The notes under the pieces were generated by a model that had not been told where the DNA came from, did no database searches, and saw nothing but the letters and a program-made list of their open reading frames with translations. From Amycolatopsis pretoriensis (GTDB taxonomy: Bacteria > Actinomycetota > Actinomycetes > Mycobacteriales > Pseudonocardiaceae): a stretch of 64,000 nucleotides of DNA. This document shows positions 42,934 through 50,671 of this stretch, in pieces. A program made the translations under genes and the position numbers. The first letter of the stretch is position 1, and every line of letters starts with the position of its first letter. The DNA is taken from the NCBI RefSeq assembly GCF_900107925.1, contig NZ_FNUJ01000020.1, forward strand, positions 28,313-92,312, written 5' to 3'.

Positions 42934-43752
42934 GTGTATGAGGAGGCGGCACCACCCCGGCGGCTGGCAGGCGTGGCGCGCTGTGTGTGGCGATCGGCAT
43001 CGGCGGGCCCGAAGCGGATCGTCCCCGACGGCTGCCTGGACCTGGTGGTGGGCGACGGCGGGGTGTTCATCGCAGGCCCGGACACGGCAGCGTGGTCGTC
43101 GGTGACGCGGCCGGGAGCGGAGTTGCGGGGCGTCCGGTTCAGGCCGGGGCACGCCCCGGCGGTGCTGGGCGTGGCGGCGGACGAGCTGCGGGACCGGCGG
43201 GTGTCGTTGGGCGAGTTGTGGGGGCCGGCCGGGGAGGTGCTGGCGGAGCGGTTGCTGGCGGGTGAGCTGTCGCCGGCGGAGGCGGTGGCGTCGCGGCTGC
43301 CGGAGGCAGGGCCGGCCGATCGGGCGGTGGCGGAGCTGATCGAGCGGTTGGACGCGGGGGCGGCAAGGGTGGCGGAGGCGCGCCTGGCTCGTGGTCAAGC
43401 CGATCCAGCGCGAACCAAAGTGCAGTCCGGCAGTTCCAGGCTTTCACCCGATCTCGCGGCCATCCGGCTCGAGGAACCCTCCGCCGTGAGCGAGCGGCGC
43501 CTGCGGCGGCGGTTCGTCCAGGCCGTCGGGTACGGGCCGGCCACCTACCTGCGCGTCGCCCGGTTCCAACGGGCCGTCGCGCTCGCTCCGCGCGTTCCCG
43601 GCCTCGCCGCGCTCGCCGTCGCCGCCGGGTACTCCGACCAGGCGCACCTCAGCCGGGACTGCCGGGCCCTCACCGGGCTCACCCCGCGCGGCTACTTCAC
43701 CCCACCCTCCACTGTGGACGCGGCGGAGCGTGACCGGCTCCGTTCGGCGTAA
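42934..43752 (+). CDS. AraC-family regulator, possibly chimeric
   Basis: About 272 residues from GTG 42934 (an in-frame ATG lies at 42919). The N-terminal part (RIVPDGCLDLVVGDG, VFIAGPDTAAWS, GVRFRPGHAPAVLG) is the DUF6597-type domain found in many AraC regulators. The C-terminal HTH (SERRLRRRFVQAVGYGPATYLRVARFQRAV, AGYSDQAHLSRDCRALTG) is complete. Between them, bases 43385-43445 use many A/T-ending codons and encode an unusual linker (RGQADPARTKVQSGSSRL), and codon style differs before (G-ending) and after (C-ending) this stretch. The HTH's first half seems poorly conserved. Confidence 0.78.
   Translation: MYEEAAPPRRLAGVARCVWRSASAGPKRIVPDGCLDLVVGDGGVFIAGPDTAAWSSVTRPGAELRGVRFRPGHAPAVLGVAADELRDRRVSLGELWGPAGEVLAERLLAGELSPAEAVASRLPEAGPADRAVAELIERLDAGAARVAEARLARGQADPARTKVQSGSSRLSPDLAAIRLEEPSAVSERRLRRRFVQAVGYGPATYLRVARFQRAVALAPRVPGLAALAVAAGYSDQAHLSRDCRALTGLTPRGYFTPPSTVDAAERDRLRSA
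43708..43718. repeat. Palindrome TCCACTGTGGA
   Basis: Third copy of the core, at the end of the AraC-type gene, again encoding Ser-Thr-Val-Asp. Confidence 0.6.
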
Positions 43753-43858
43753 CCCCCGCCGTCATCCGGTCGGGAGCCATAACACCGGGAGGTAAGCGGA
43801 CGGTAAACGACCCTCGGCAGCGCTATCCTCCCCCTCGACCAGTGATCAGGGAGGGCGT

Positions 43859-44836
43859 GTGGCCACCATCAGCGACGTGGCGGCGAGGGCCGGCGTCTCC
43901 ACGGCGACCGTGTCGCGCGCGCTCAACGGGAAGTCCACTGTGGACCCCACCCTCGCCGCGCGGGTGCAGGAGGCGGCCGCCGAGCTCGGGTATCACCCGA
44001 ACGGGCTGGCCCGGAACCTGCGCCGGCAGGAGACCGCGGTCCTCGCGCTCATCATCTCCGACGTCGAAAACCCGTTCTTCACGGCCATCGCGCGCGGTGT
44101 CGAGGACCTCGCCCAGCGGTCGGGCTACTCCGTCGTGCTCTGCAACTCCGACGAGAACGAGGACAAGGAGCGCCGCTACATCGAGGTCGCGCTGCAGGAG
44201 CGGGTCGCCGGGGTGGTCTTGTCGCCGACCGGCCGGTCGACGAACGTCGAGGGCCTGCGCCGCCAGGGCACGCCGCTGGTCGCGGTCGACCGCCCGCTGC
44301 CGGCCGACACGGGCGACCAGGTCCTGGTCGACACGCGCCACGCGGCCGCCGAAGCCACGCGGCACCTGCTGGCGGGCGGCTACCGCCGCGTCGGCTGCCT
44401 GACCGGCCCGGCGGGGGTCCGCACGGCCGACGACCGCCTCGCCGGGTACGCCGACGTGGTCGGCGAAGCGGCCGTCCTGGCCCGGCGGGCGGAGTACCGC
44501 GCCGAGGGTGCCCGGCTGGCGGCGCTGGAACTGCTCGACGAGCCGTCCCCGCCGGACGCGCTGCTGGTCGCGAACAGCACGATGGCGATCGGCGTGCTCG
44601 AGGCGCTGTCGTCGCGTGAGCTGCGGCCGGGCCGCGACGTCGGCATCGTCTCGTTCGACGACGCCCCGTGGACGACGCTCATCGACCCGCCCCTGACGGT
44701 GGTCGCCCAGCCGGCGTACGAGGTCGGCCGCGTGGCGGCGCAGCTGCTGCTGGCCCGGATTTCGGACGGCGGCCGCGAAGCCACGACCACGACGCTCGAA
44801 GCGACGCTGATCGAACGGAAGAGTTCGCGCCGCTGA
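43859..44836 (+). CDS. LacI-family transcriptional regulator
   Basis: A 325-residue repressor. The HTH (ATISDVAARAGVSTATVSRALNGK) and hinge (GYHPNGLARNLRRQ) are classical, followed by the periplasmic-binding-protein-like ligand domain (ALIISDVENPFFTAIARGVED, VGIVSFDDAPWTTLIDPPLTVV). The ligand is probably a sugar, but no sugar genes adjoin, so it is an orphan or acts elsewhere. GTG 43859 follows GGGAGGG. GGTAAACGA upstream (43799-43808) resembles a LacI half-site and could serve autoregulation. Confidence 0.9.
   Translation: MATISDVAARAGVSTATVSRALNGKSTVDPTLAARVQEAAAELGYHPNGLARNLRRQETAVLALIISDVENPFFTAIARGVEDLAQRSGYSVVLCNSDENEDKERRYIEVALQERVAGVVLSPTGRSTNVEGLRRQGTPLVAVDRPLPADTGDQVLVDTRHAAAEATRHLLAGGYRRVGCLTGPAGVRTADDRLAGYADVVGEAAVLARRAEYRAEGARLAALELLDEPSPPDALLVANSTMAIGVLEALSSRELRPGRDVGIVSFDDAPWTTLIDPPLTVVAQPAYEVGRVAAQLLLARISDGGREATTTTLEATLIERKSSRR
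43933..43945. repeat. Palindrome GTCCACTGTGGAC
   Basis: Fourth copy, inside the DNA-binding region of the LacI-type gene, encoding Ser-Thr-Val-Asp. Confidence 0.6.
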
Positions 44837-45178
44837 CGCGAGGATCGGCACGGGAGCGGAGCGACGTGCCCGGGGGCCGGCTCGTGCCGGGCCCCCCAGG
44901 CACGCCCCACCCCCTGTGTCCCCCATGACCGGCGCGAACCGCCGGATCCTGATGAGCACGGAGCGGAAATCGTTTACTCACACGGAACGTAAAGCCGCGC
45001 AAGCACCCTGTCAAGCCTGGACATCGTCGCCCGATGCCGTCAGACTGACCGGAAGTTGCCTACTCAACGTGTTGACTGATGTGCGTTAAGTGTCGATCTC
45101 TGGTGAATTCACCCACAGATAGGGCAAGAAAACGCACGAACCCGCACACGCGCGCTGTTTCGGGTTAGTCTGAACCGC
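44837..45178. other. 342-bp gap between LacI-type gene and the RES module
   Basis: No gene is supported. The part after 44950 is clearly less GC-rich than the genes. It holds an imperfect inverted repeat GTTTAC...GTAAAG (about 44970-44993) that could be a LacI-type site, a TTGACT at 45071-45076, and a -10-like box just before the next start. Confidence 0.5.
45166..45171 (+). promoter_or_regulatory. -10 box for a leaderless antitoxin transcript
   Basis: TAGTCT ends 7 bases before ATG 45179, and no ribosome binding site is seen, the pattern of leaderless actinobacterial genes. No good -35 is visible at the usual distance. Confidence 0.45.
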
Positions 45179-45760
45179 ATGTCTGTAGCGCTGGAGAACA
45201 TCCTCGCCAAGGCGGGCCTGAAGGTCGACGCGAACGAGTTCCTCACGCTCGTCGAAGACGCGGCGCGCAGACTGTCCCCACCGAACCCGGATCCCTCGCA
45301 CTACTTCTCGGCCGACCAGCGGGCCGCGCTCGCCGACGTCGGCCTGGACCTCTCGCCGCGCCGGGAAGGCGAACCGGACTTCCGCGCCCGCACGGTGGCC
45401 GCGCACGCCGTCCTCGCCGAAGGCGCGCTCAGCGTCAACGAAGCAGCGAAAACCCTCGGCGTCGACGACAGCCGGATCCGGCACCGCCTCAAGGAAGGCA
45501 GGCTGACCGGCTGGAAGGACGGCGGCTGGCGCCTCCCCGCGTGGCAGTTCGCCGGCTCGGGTGTGCTCCCCGGCCTCGAAGTCGTGCTCAAAGCCCTCCC
45601 CGACGACCAGCCCGCGCTGGTCGTCGCCGCGTTCATGAGCACACCGCAGCCCGACCTCGTCATCAACGAGCACCCCGCGACCCCGCGGCAGTGGCTCCTC
45701 TCCGGGGGTGACCCGGACCACATCGCCCGCCTCATCGCCACGCTCGGCTCGCCGTTCTAG
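45179..45760 (+). CDS. Xre/MbcA/ParS-like antitoxin of a RES module
   Basis: A 193-residue protein. The middle carries an excisionase-type helix-turn-helix (LSVNEAAKTLGVDDSRIRHRLKEGRLTGWKDGG, about residues 83-115). The C-terminal segment (ATPRQWLLSGGDPDHIARLIATL) matches the toxin-binding domain of MbcA/ParS/Xre antitoxins (usually ..PR.WL.SG....V..L). It would bind and neutralise the RES toxin encoded 52 bases downstream and repress the operon. Confidence 0.8.
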   Translation: MSVALENILAKAGLKVDANEFLTLVEDAARRLSPPNPDPSHYFSADQRAALADVGLDLSPRREGEPDFRARTVAAHAVLAEGALSVNEAAKTLGVDDSRIRHRLKEGRLTGWKDGGWRLPAWQFAGSGVLPGLEVVLKALPDDQPALVVAAFMSTPQPDLVINEHPATPRQWLLSGGDPDHIARLIATLGSPF

Positions 45761-45812
45761 GCTGGAGCCTCCCCGAGCAAGATCACCGACAAGGACGGAC
45801 CACCCCCGACCC

Positions 45813-46469
45813 ATGGCCCGGCTACCGCTGCCGCCCGCCCGATCCGTCCTGGTCCGGCAGCTGAACCGTGCGAGTGACGTGGTCACGGTCCAGCCCGCGA
45901 CCAGGCTGGTCCGCATCTTCACGGCGCACGGCAACCACCCCCAGCAGTGGAATTCGTTCCGCTACACCGGCCCGCTCCCGCACGGCCGGTTCGACCAGCA
46001 GTCGCCCGGCCGCGGCGGCGCGCCGGTCACCGATCCCGCGAACGGGGTCCTCTACTTCGGCCTCACGGTCCGCACGTCGGTCGCCGAGGTCTTCCAGACC
46101 AGCTCGACGGTCGACCGCCGCACCCGCGGGCCCCGCCTGGTCGTCGTCCGCCCGACGCGCACGCTGCGCCTGCTCGACCTGACCGGCCTGTGGCCGACGC
46201 GGGTCGGCGCGTCCCAGGAGATCTCGAGCGGCCCGAAGAAGCTGACGCAGGCGTGGGCGCGCGCGATCCGCGGCGCGTTCAGCGATCTGGACGGTCTTTG
46301 GTACCGCTCGTCGATGGACTCGGGCGATCCCGCGATCTGCCTGTGGGACCCGCCGGCGGGCGCGGCGCTGCCGATCGCGCCGGACGTGCTGCTGCCGCTG
46401 GACCACCCGGGTCTCGACGTCCCGCTCGGCCGCGTCTGCGAAGAGCTGAACTACACGCTGCTGAACTGA
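45813..46469 (+). CDS. RES-domain toxin
   Basis: A 218-residue RES-domain protein. The domain shows PATRLVRIFTAHG (Arg), WNSFRYTGPLPHGRFDQ, GVLYFGLTVRTSVAEVFQ (Tyr and Glu near residues 81 and 92) and a later conserved Ser region. RES toxins such as MbcT degrade NAD+. ATG 45813 is chosen because the preceding 35 codons in this frame are Arg/Pro-rich shadow sequence. Together with the upstream gene it forms a type II toxin-antitoxin module. Its end overlaps the convergent HAD gene by 19 bp. Confidence 0.85.
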   Translation: MARLPLPPARSVLVRQLNRASDVVTVQPATRLVRIFTAHGNHPQQWNSFRYTGPLPHGRFDQQSPGRGGAPVTDPANGVLYFGLTVRTSVAEVFQTSSTVDRRTRGPRLVVVRPTRTLRLLDLTGLWPTRVGASQEISSGPKKLTQAWARAIRGAFSDLDGLWYRSSMDSGDPAICLWDPPAGAALPIAPDVLLPLDHPGLDVPLGRVCEELNYTLLN

Positions 46470-47086
46470 GCGTCCAGCAGCGGGACGATCGCCCGCAGGT
46501 CACCGCCGTCGACGAGGTGCGTCGCGACGGCGCGGGCGTCGGGGCTTGCGTTGAAGCCGATGCTCATGCCGACGGCGGCGAAGAGCGGCAGGTCCGAACG
46601 GCTGTCCCCGACGGCGACGCACCGCTCCGGCACGATCCCCTGGGCCAGCGCGAAGTCCCGTTTCCCGTACTCGTCCAGGTGCTCGGCGACGTCGCCGGTG
46701 TAGCGGCCGCCGGCCACCGCGGGGACCGGCCCGCAGTAGGCGGCGAACCCGAACCGCCCGGCGAGCATCCGCCCCACCGGCGTCCACGCGAGCGTCGTCA
46801 GGATCGGGCGCAGGCCGCGCTCCCGGCACCACGTCACCGTCTCGGCGATCCCGTCGACCAGCGGCAACGTCTCCAGCCGGGCGTCGATCTCGGCCTCGGT
46901 GTGGCCGGCCCAGCCGCGGGCGTCGAGCACCGACGCCTCCTGGTTCGTCATCAGTCCCGCGCCGTAGGCCGCCTCGGCCGCCACGAGCTCGGCTTCGTGG
47001 CCCAGCACCGCGGCCACCCAGGCGCACGAACTCGTGCCGGGGACCAGCGTCCCGTCAACGTCGAAGCAGACCAGGCCCTCAGCCAA
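46451..47086 (-). CDS. HAD-superfamily phosphatase (SerB-like)
   Basis: A 211-residue haloacid-dehalogenase phosphatase. Motif I is CFDVDGTLV with D9 and D11; motif II-like threonine lies in LRPILTTLAW; motif III/IV is CVAVGDSRSDLPLFAAVG. Length and motifs fit the phosphoserine-phosphatase-like branch; the substrate is uncertain. It overlaps the YciI-like gene by 8 bp and is the last gene of a three-gene minus-strand operon. Confidence 0.87.
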   Translation of the reverse strand: MAEGLVCFDVDGTLVPGTSSCAWVAAVLGHEAELVAAEAAYGAGLMTNQEASVLDARGWAGHTEAEIDARLETLPLVDGIAETVTWCRERGLRPILTTLAWTPVGRMLAGRFGFAAYCGPVPAVAGGRYTGDVAEHLDEYGKRDFALAQGIVPERCVAVGDSRSDLPLFAAVGMSIGFNASPDARAVATHLVDGGDLRAIVPLLDAQFSSV

Positions 47087-47411
47087 GCGTTCCCCTCGGG
47101 CACACGAAGCCGACGATCTCCGAGGCGATCAACCCCGCTTGCTCGGCCGGATCCGCATCCAGGATCGCCCGCGTCTCCGCCTCCGACGTCCGGAAGAACG
47201 CCACCCCCGTCACCGGCAACGACTCCGACGGCTCCGGGACCGCCCCCGCGAACAGCAGCGATCCCGCCGCCTGTTGCTGCCGCGCCGACGACAAGTGCCG
47301 CGCGCGCAGCTCCCGTGCCATCTCCTCGGAGATCTCGCCCGCGCGGGGACCCGCCCGGAACAGCACCATCCGCCAGGTCTCGAGCTCGAAGTCGACCTCG
47401 GGCACGGTCAC
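47079..47411 (-). CDS. YciI-like (YCII-related) protein
   Basis: A 110-residue protein from GTG 47411, which overlaps the peptidase stop as GTGA. It follows the ferredoxin-like YCII pattern (WRMVLFRAGPRAGEISEE, HLSSARQQQAAGSLLFAGAVPE, VAFFRTSEAETRAILDADPA). Its role is unknown; some relatives are dehydrochlorinase-like or bind small ligands. A second GTG at 47405 is possible. Confidence 0.78.
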   Translation of the reverse strand: MTVPEVDFELETWRMVLFRAGPRAGEISEEMARELRARHLSSARQQQAAGSLLFAGAVPEPSESLPVTGVAFFRTSEAETRAILDADPAEQAGLIASEIVGFVCPRGTLG

Positions 47412-49351
47412 AGGTGCCGGCCCCACCACTCGAGGATCGCTTCGAAGCGCTGGACGCGGTGCCGGGGCCGGCCGGAGCGGGACAGCTCGTGGCCTTCGCC
47501 GGGGAACAGCAGCATCTCCGCCGGCGCCCCCGCCCGCCGCAGCGCGACGAACATCCGCTGCGCCTGCTCCAGCGGGCAGCGCCAGTCCTGCTCCGAATGC
47601 ACGACCGCGAACGGGATCTTGATCTGCGCGGCGTACGAAAGCGGGGACTTCTCGCGCTGCACGTCCGGCGAAGCACCGATGTACGCGTCGACGAAGAAGT
47701 AGCCGATGTCGGAGCTGCCGACCATCGAGTCCCACGCGTTGACCGCGCGCTCGCTCCACGCCGCCTTGAAGCGCTCGCCGTGGTGGGCCGCCAGCCAGCT
47801 CGTCATGAACCCGCCGTACGAACCGCCCATGATGCCGACGCGGGCGGCGTCGAGGTCCGGCTGTTCGAGGGCCTTGTCCAGCAGCGCCAGGACGTCGTCG
47901 ACGTCGACCGTGCCGAAGGCCTCGGTGATCGAGTGGCCGTGGGTCTGGCCGTAGCCCGCCGACCCGCGCGGGTTGCCGAGCACCACCGCGTACCCCGCGG
48001 CCGCGTACACCTGCGCCTCGTCGAACACCGCCCAGTCCTGCTGGGTGAACGGGCCGCCGTGCACCACGCGCAGCACCGGGTGCGGGCCCTCGCCCTCGGG
48101 CAGCACCAGCCAGCCGTGCACCGGGTAGCCGTCCGGTGCTGTGGTCTCCAGCTCGATCATCGGCCGGATGCCCTTGTCGCGCAACGGCTTCGAGTAGTCG
48201 GTGAGCACCCGCGGCTCGCCGTCGCCGAGCAGCACGACCTCACCCGAGGTCGACGGCGTGGCGATCACGGCCGCCAGCACCGAGCCGTCGAGCGTGAACG
48301 ACCGCAGCGCCGTGCGGTCGGCGTAGACCACCGGCAGGTCGGCCAGCGGGGCGTCCGCGGCAGTAAAGGGGACCGCGCGCAGCTCCACCGCGCCGCGGTT
48401 GCGGACGGCCACCAACACGTCGCCCTCGCGCGGCGCCGGCGGCCCGGCCGACGCCTCGCAGTCGACCGTTTCGATGTCGGTGAGCCGGCGCGCCTTCACC
48501 GGGCCGGCGCCGAACTCCGGCGTCGCCGCGTACAGCCCGGTCATCGCCGCTTCGCGGTGCTCGTCGAAGGACTGTCCGAAGTAGAACAACGTGCCGTCCG
48601 CGCCGAACGCCGGACGCTCCGAGAACCCGGCGCCCCGCACGACGACCTCGGGCTCGCCGCCCGAGGCGGAGATCGCGCAGACGTCGCGGAGGTCGCTCTC
48701 GGCCGCGTCCCAGTCCGGCGGCGTGGTGAAGACGACGCGGGTGCCGTCCGGCGTCCAGACCGGGCCGGTCACGTCGAAGCCGTCGCCGGTCAGCGGCTCC
48801 GGGTCCGTCGCGTCCTCGTCCAGCGCGTCGATGACGAACAGCCGCTGCATCCGGTCGCGCAGGAACCCGATGTCGTCGATGCGGTAGTCCATGCGCGTGA
48901 TCCGGCGCGGCGCCTCGGCGGCCGGCTCCGGCGTCTCGCCGTCGGCGTCCTCGGTCCCGTACCGGCCGGGTTCGGGAAGGCGCGCGGTGAACGCGATCCG
49001 CCGCGAGTCCGGCGCCCACACCGGCTCGCCGGCGCCCAGGTGCAGCGACGTCAGCCGGCGCGCGTCACCGCCGTCGGCCGGCATGACGTGCAGCTGCGGG
49101 CTGCCCTCGGCGCCCTTGCCGTCCCCCGCGCGGAGGAACGCCACCCAGCGCCCGTCCGGGGAGATCGCGGGCGCCGAGTCGCGCGGACCGTGCGTCCACG
49201 CGGTCTCCCCGCCGTCGAGCGCGACGCGCCGCAGCGAACTGTGCGCGGCGTTCGTGGCGAGATCGGGCTTCTTCAACGCGGTGAGCAGCAGGTTCCCGCG
49301 CAGCGCGGGACGGCCGGGGGCGACGAGGGCTTCGATGTCGGCAGGACGCAC
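47408..49351 (-). CDS. S9-family prolyl oligopeptidase-like peptidase
   Basis: A 647-residue serine peptidase without signal peptide. The first ~400 residues form a beta propeller (SPDGRWVAFLRAGDGKG, WTPDGTRVVFTTPP). The C-terminal alpha/beta hydrolase has nucleophile S511 in GGSYGGFM, the aspartate in HSEQDWRCPLEQ and the histidine in PGEGHELSRSG. It resembles acylaminoacyl/dipeptidyl peptidases and would trim peptides in the cytoplasm. It heads the operon peptidase-YciI-HAD. Confidence 0.92.
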   Translation of the reverse strand: MRPADIEALVAPGRPALRGNLLLTALKKPDLATNAAHSSLRRVALDGGETAWTHGPRDSAPAISPDGRWVAFLRAGDGKGAEGSPQLHVMPADGGDARRLTSLHLGAGEPVWAPDSRRIAFTARLPEPGRYGTEDADGETPEPAAEAPRRITRMDYRIDDIGFLRDRMQRLFVIDALDEDATDPEPLTGDGFDVTGPVWTPDGTRVVFTTPPDWDAAESDLRDVCAISASGGEPEVVVRGAGFSERPAFGADGTLFYFGQSFDEHREAAMTGLYAATPEFGAGPVKARRLTDIETVDCEASAGPPAPREGDVLVAVRNRGAVELRAVPFTAADAPLADLPVVYADRTALRSFTLDGSVLAAVIATPSTSGEVVLLGDGEPRVLTDYSKPLRDKGIRPMIELETTAPDGYPVHGWLVLPEGEGPHPVLRVVHGGPFTQQDWAVFDEAQVYAAAGYAVVLGNPRGSAGYGQTHGHSITEAFGTVDVDDVLALLDKALEQPDLDAARVGIMGGSYGGFMTSWLAAHHGERFKAAWSERAVNAWDSMVGSSDIGYFFVDAYIGASPDVQREKSPLSYAAQIKIPFAVVHSEQDWRCPLEQAQRMFVALRRAGAPAEMLLFPGEGHELSRSGRPRHRVQRFEAILEWWGRHL

Positions 49352-49404
49352 GTCCTCGACCGTACCGGAATTCCTTAGCCCTGCGAACGACCTAAGGTCG
49401 GGTC

Positions 49405-50367
49405 TTACGCGGCGACCTGCTTGCGTTCGTCACGCTTGGCCTTCGCCAGGCTCGCCACCGTGGTGATGGTCAGCACGACGATGATCACCCCGAGGGAGAT
49501 CCAGTTGTTGATGTCCAGCCAGTCCGGCACGACGTGGTACTCGTGCAGGGCGTGCAGGAACAGCTTCGCGCCGATGAACGCGAGGATCACCGCGAGGCCG
49601 TAGGTGAGGTAGACCAGCTTCGTCACCAGGCCGCCGAGCAGGAAGTACAGCTGCCGCAGGCCCATCAGCGCGAACGCGTTGGCGGTGAAGACGAGGAACG
49701 CCTCCTGCGTGATGCCGAAGATCGCCGGGATCGAGTCGACCGCGAAGAGCAGGTCCGCCGAGCCGATGGCCACGATCACCAGCAGCATCGGCGTGATCAT
49801 CCGCTTGCCGTTCAGCTTCGCCGTGTAGTGGTGGCCGTGGTAGTCATCGGTCACCGGGGCGAACTTGCGCACCTGCCGGGTGACGACGTTCTCGTGGTAC
49901 TCCTCTTCCTCGCCCTTGCCGCGCAGCATGCTGACCGCGGTCCACAGCAGCACGGCGCCGAAGAGGAAGAACACCCAGACGAACTGCTCGATGAGCGCGG
50001 CGCCGATGGCGATGAAGATGCTCCGGAAGCCGAGCGCGAGCAGGATGCCGACCAGCAGCACGCGGTGCTGGTGGATGGCGGGCACCTTGAACGACGCCAT
50101 GATGATCATGAAGATGAACAGGTTGTCGACGCTCAGCGAGTACTCGGTGATGTAGCCGGTGAAGAACTCGACGCCCGGGTCGTGCCCGGCGAAGATCCAC
50201 ACGCCGGCACCGAAGAGCACGGCGCACGAGATGTAGAAGATCACCCAGCGAGCGGCTTCCCCCGTGGTCACTTCGTGCGGCTTGCGATCGACGATGACCA
50301 GGTCCAGCGCGATCAACGCGAGCAGGCCGCCGATCGTGGCGATCCACAGCCACAGGGGGACAGTCAT
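49405..50367 (-). CDS. TerC-family membrane protein
   Basis: A 320-residue protein with about 9 helices and the TerC motifs EYSLSVDNLFIFMIIMASF and ADLLFAVDSIPAIFGIT, whose acidic residues are thought to bind metal. Some TerC proteins export Mn2+ or supply it to secreted proteins. The start ATG 50367 follows CCGGAGGT by 9 bases. A yybP-ykoY riboswitch lies just upstream, so expression should rise with manganese, which supports a role in Mn2+ efflux or metalation. Confidence 0.92.
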   Translation of the reverse strand: MTVPLWLWIATIGGLLALIALDLVIVDRKPHEVTTGEAARWVIFYISCAVLFGAGVWIFAGHDPGVEFFTGYITEYSLSVDNLFIFMIIMASFKVPAIHQHRVLLVGILLALGFRSIFIAIGAALIEQFVWVFFLFGAVLLWTAVSMLRGKGEEEEYHENVVTRQVRKFAPVTDDYHGHHYTAKLNGKRMITPMLLVIVAIGSADLLFAVDSIPAIFGITQEAFLVFTANAFALMGLRQLYFLLGGLVTKLVYLTYGLAVILAFIGAKLFLHALHEYHVVPDWLDINNWISLGVIIVVLTITTVASLAKAKRDERKQVAA

Positions 50368-50402
50368 GGAACCAGAACCTCCGGATAGTGCGCATGAGCA
50401 AC

Positions 50403-50503
50403 TAACCGGAGGTCTCTCCCGCCGGTGAAAACACCGGCCGACGGTGCCGGGGGCGCAGGGCCACCGTGCTGACGACACCGCCGCGAAGGAATACTCCCCT
50501 CAC
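50403..50503 (-). promoter_or_regulatory. yybP-ykoY manganese riboswitch
   Basis: On the minus strand the 5' end has GGGGAGTA (near 50500), the middle CCGTCGGCCGGTG...CACCGGC and the 3' end GGGAGAGACCTCCGG, the conserved pieces of the yybP-ykoY class. Its last bases ACCTCCGG (50413-50406) are an exact complement of the terC ribosome binding site CCGGAGGT (50384-50377), so the likely control is release of the site when Mn2+ stabilises the aptamer. Confidence 0.85.
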
Positions 50504-50671
50504 AGCGCGTCCAGTTTGCCGGTTCTCCCCGGTCGAGCGCCAGCCGGAATCGCGCACGTCACCGGGTTGGTCCTGTAATTTCGGTCACTTCGGTCCACCA
50601 GGCGGTCTCGAGCGTGTGATCGCTGTGAGGTTCGAGCGACACTCTCAGCAAAGCTCAAATAGGTTCGTCTG

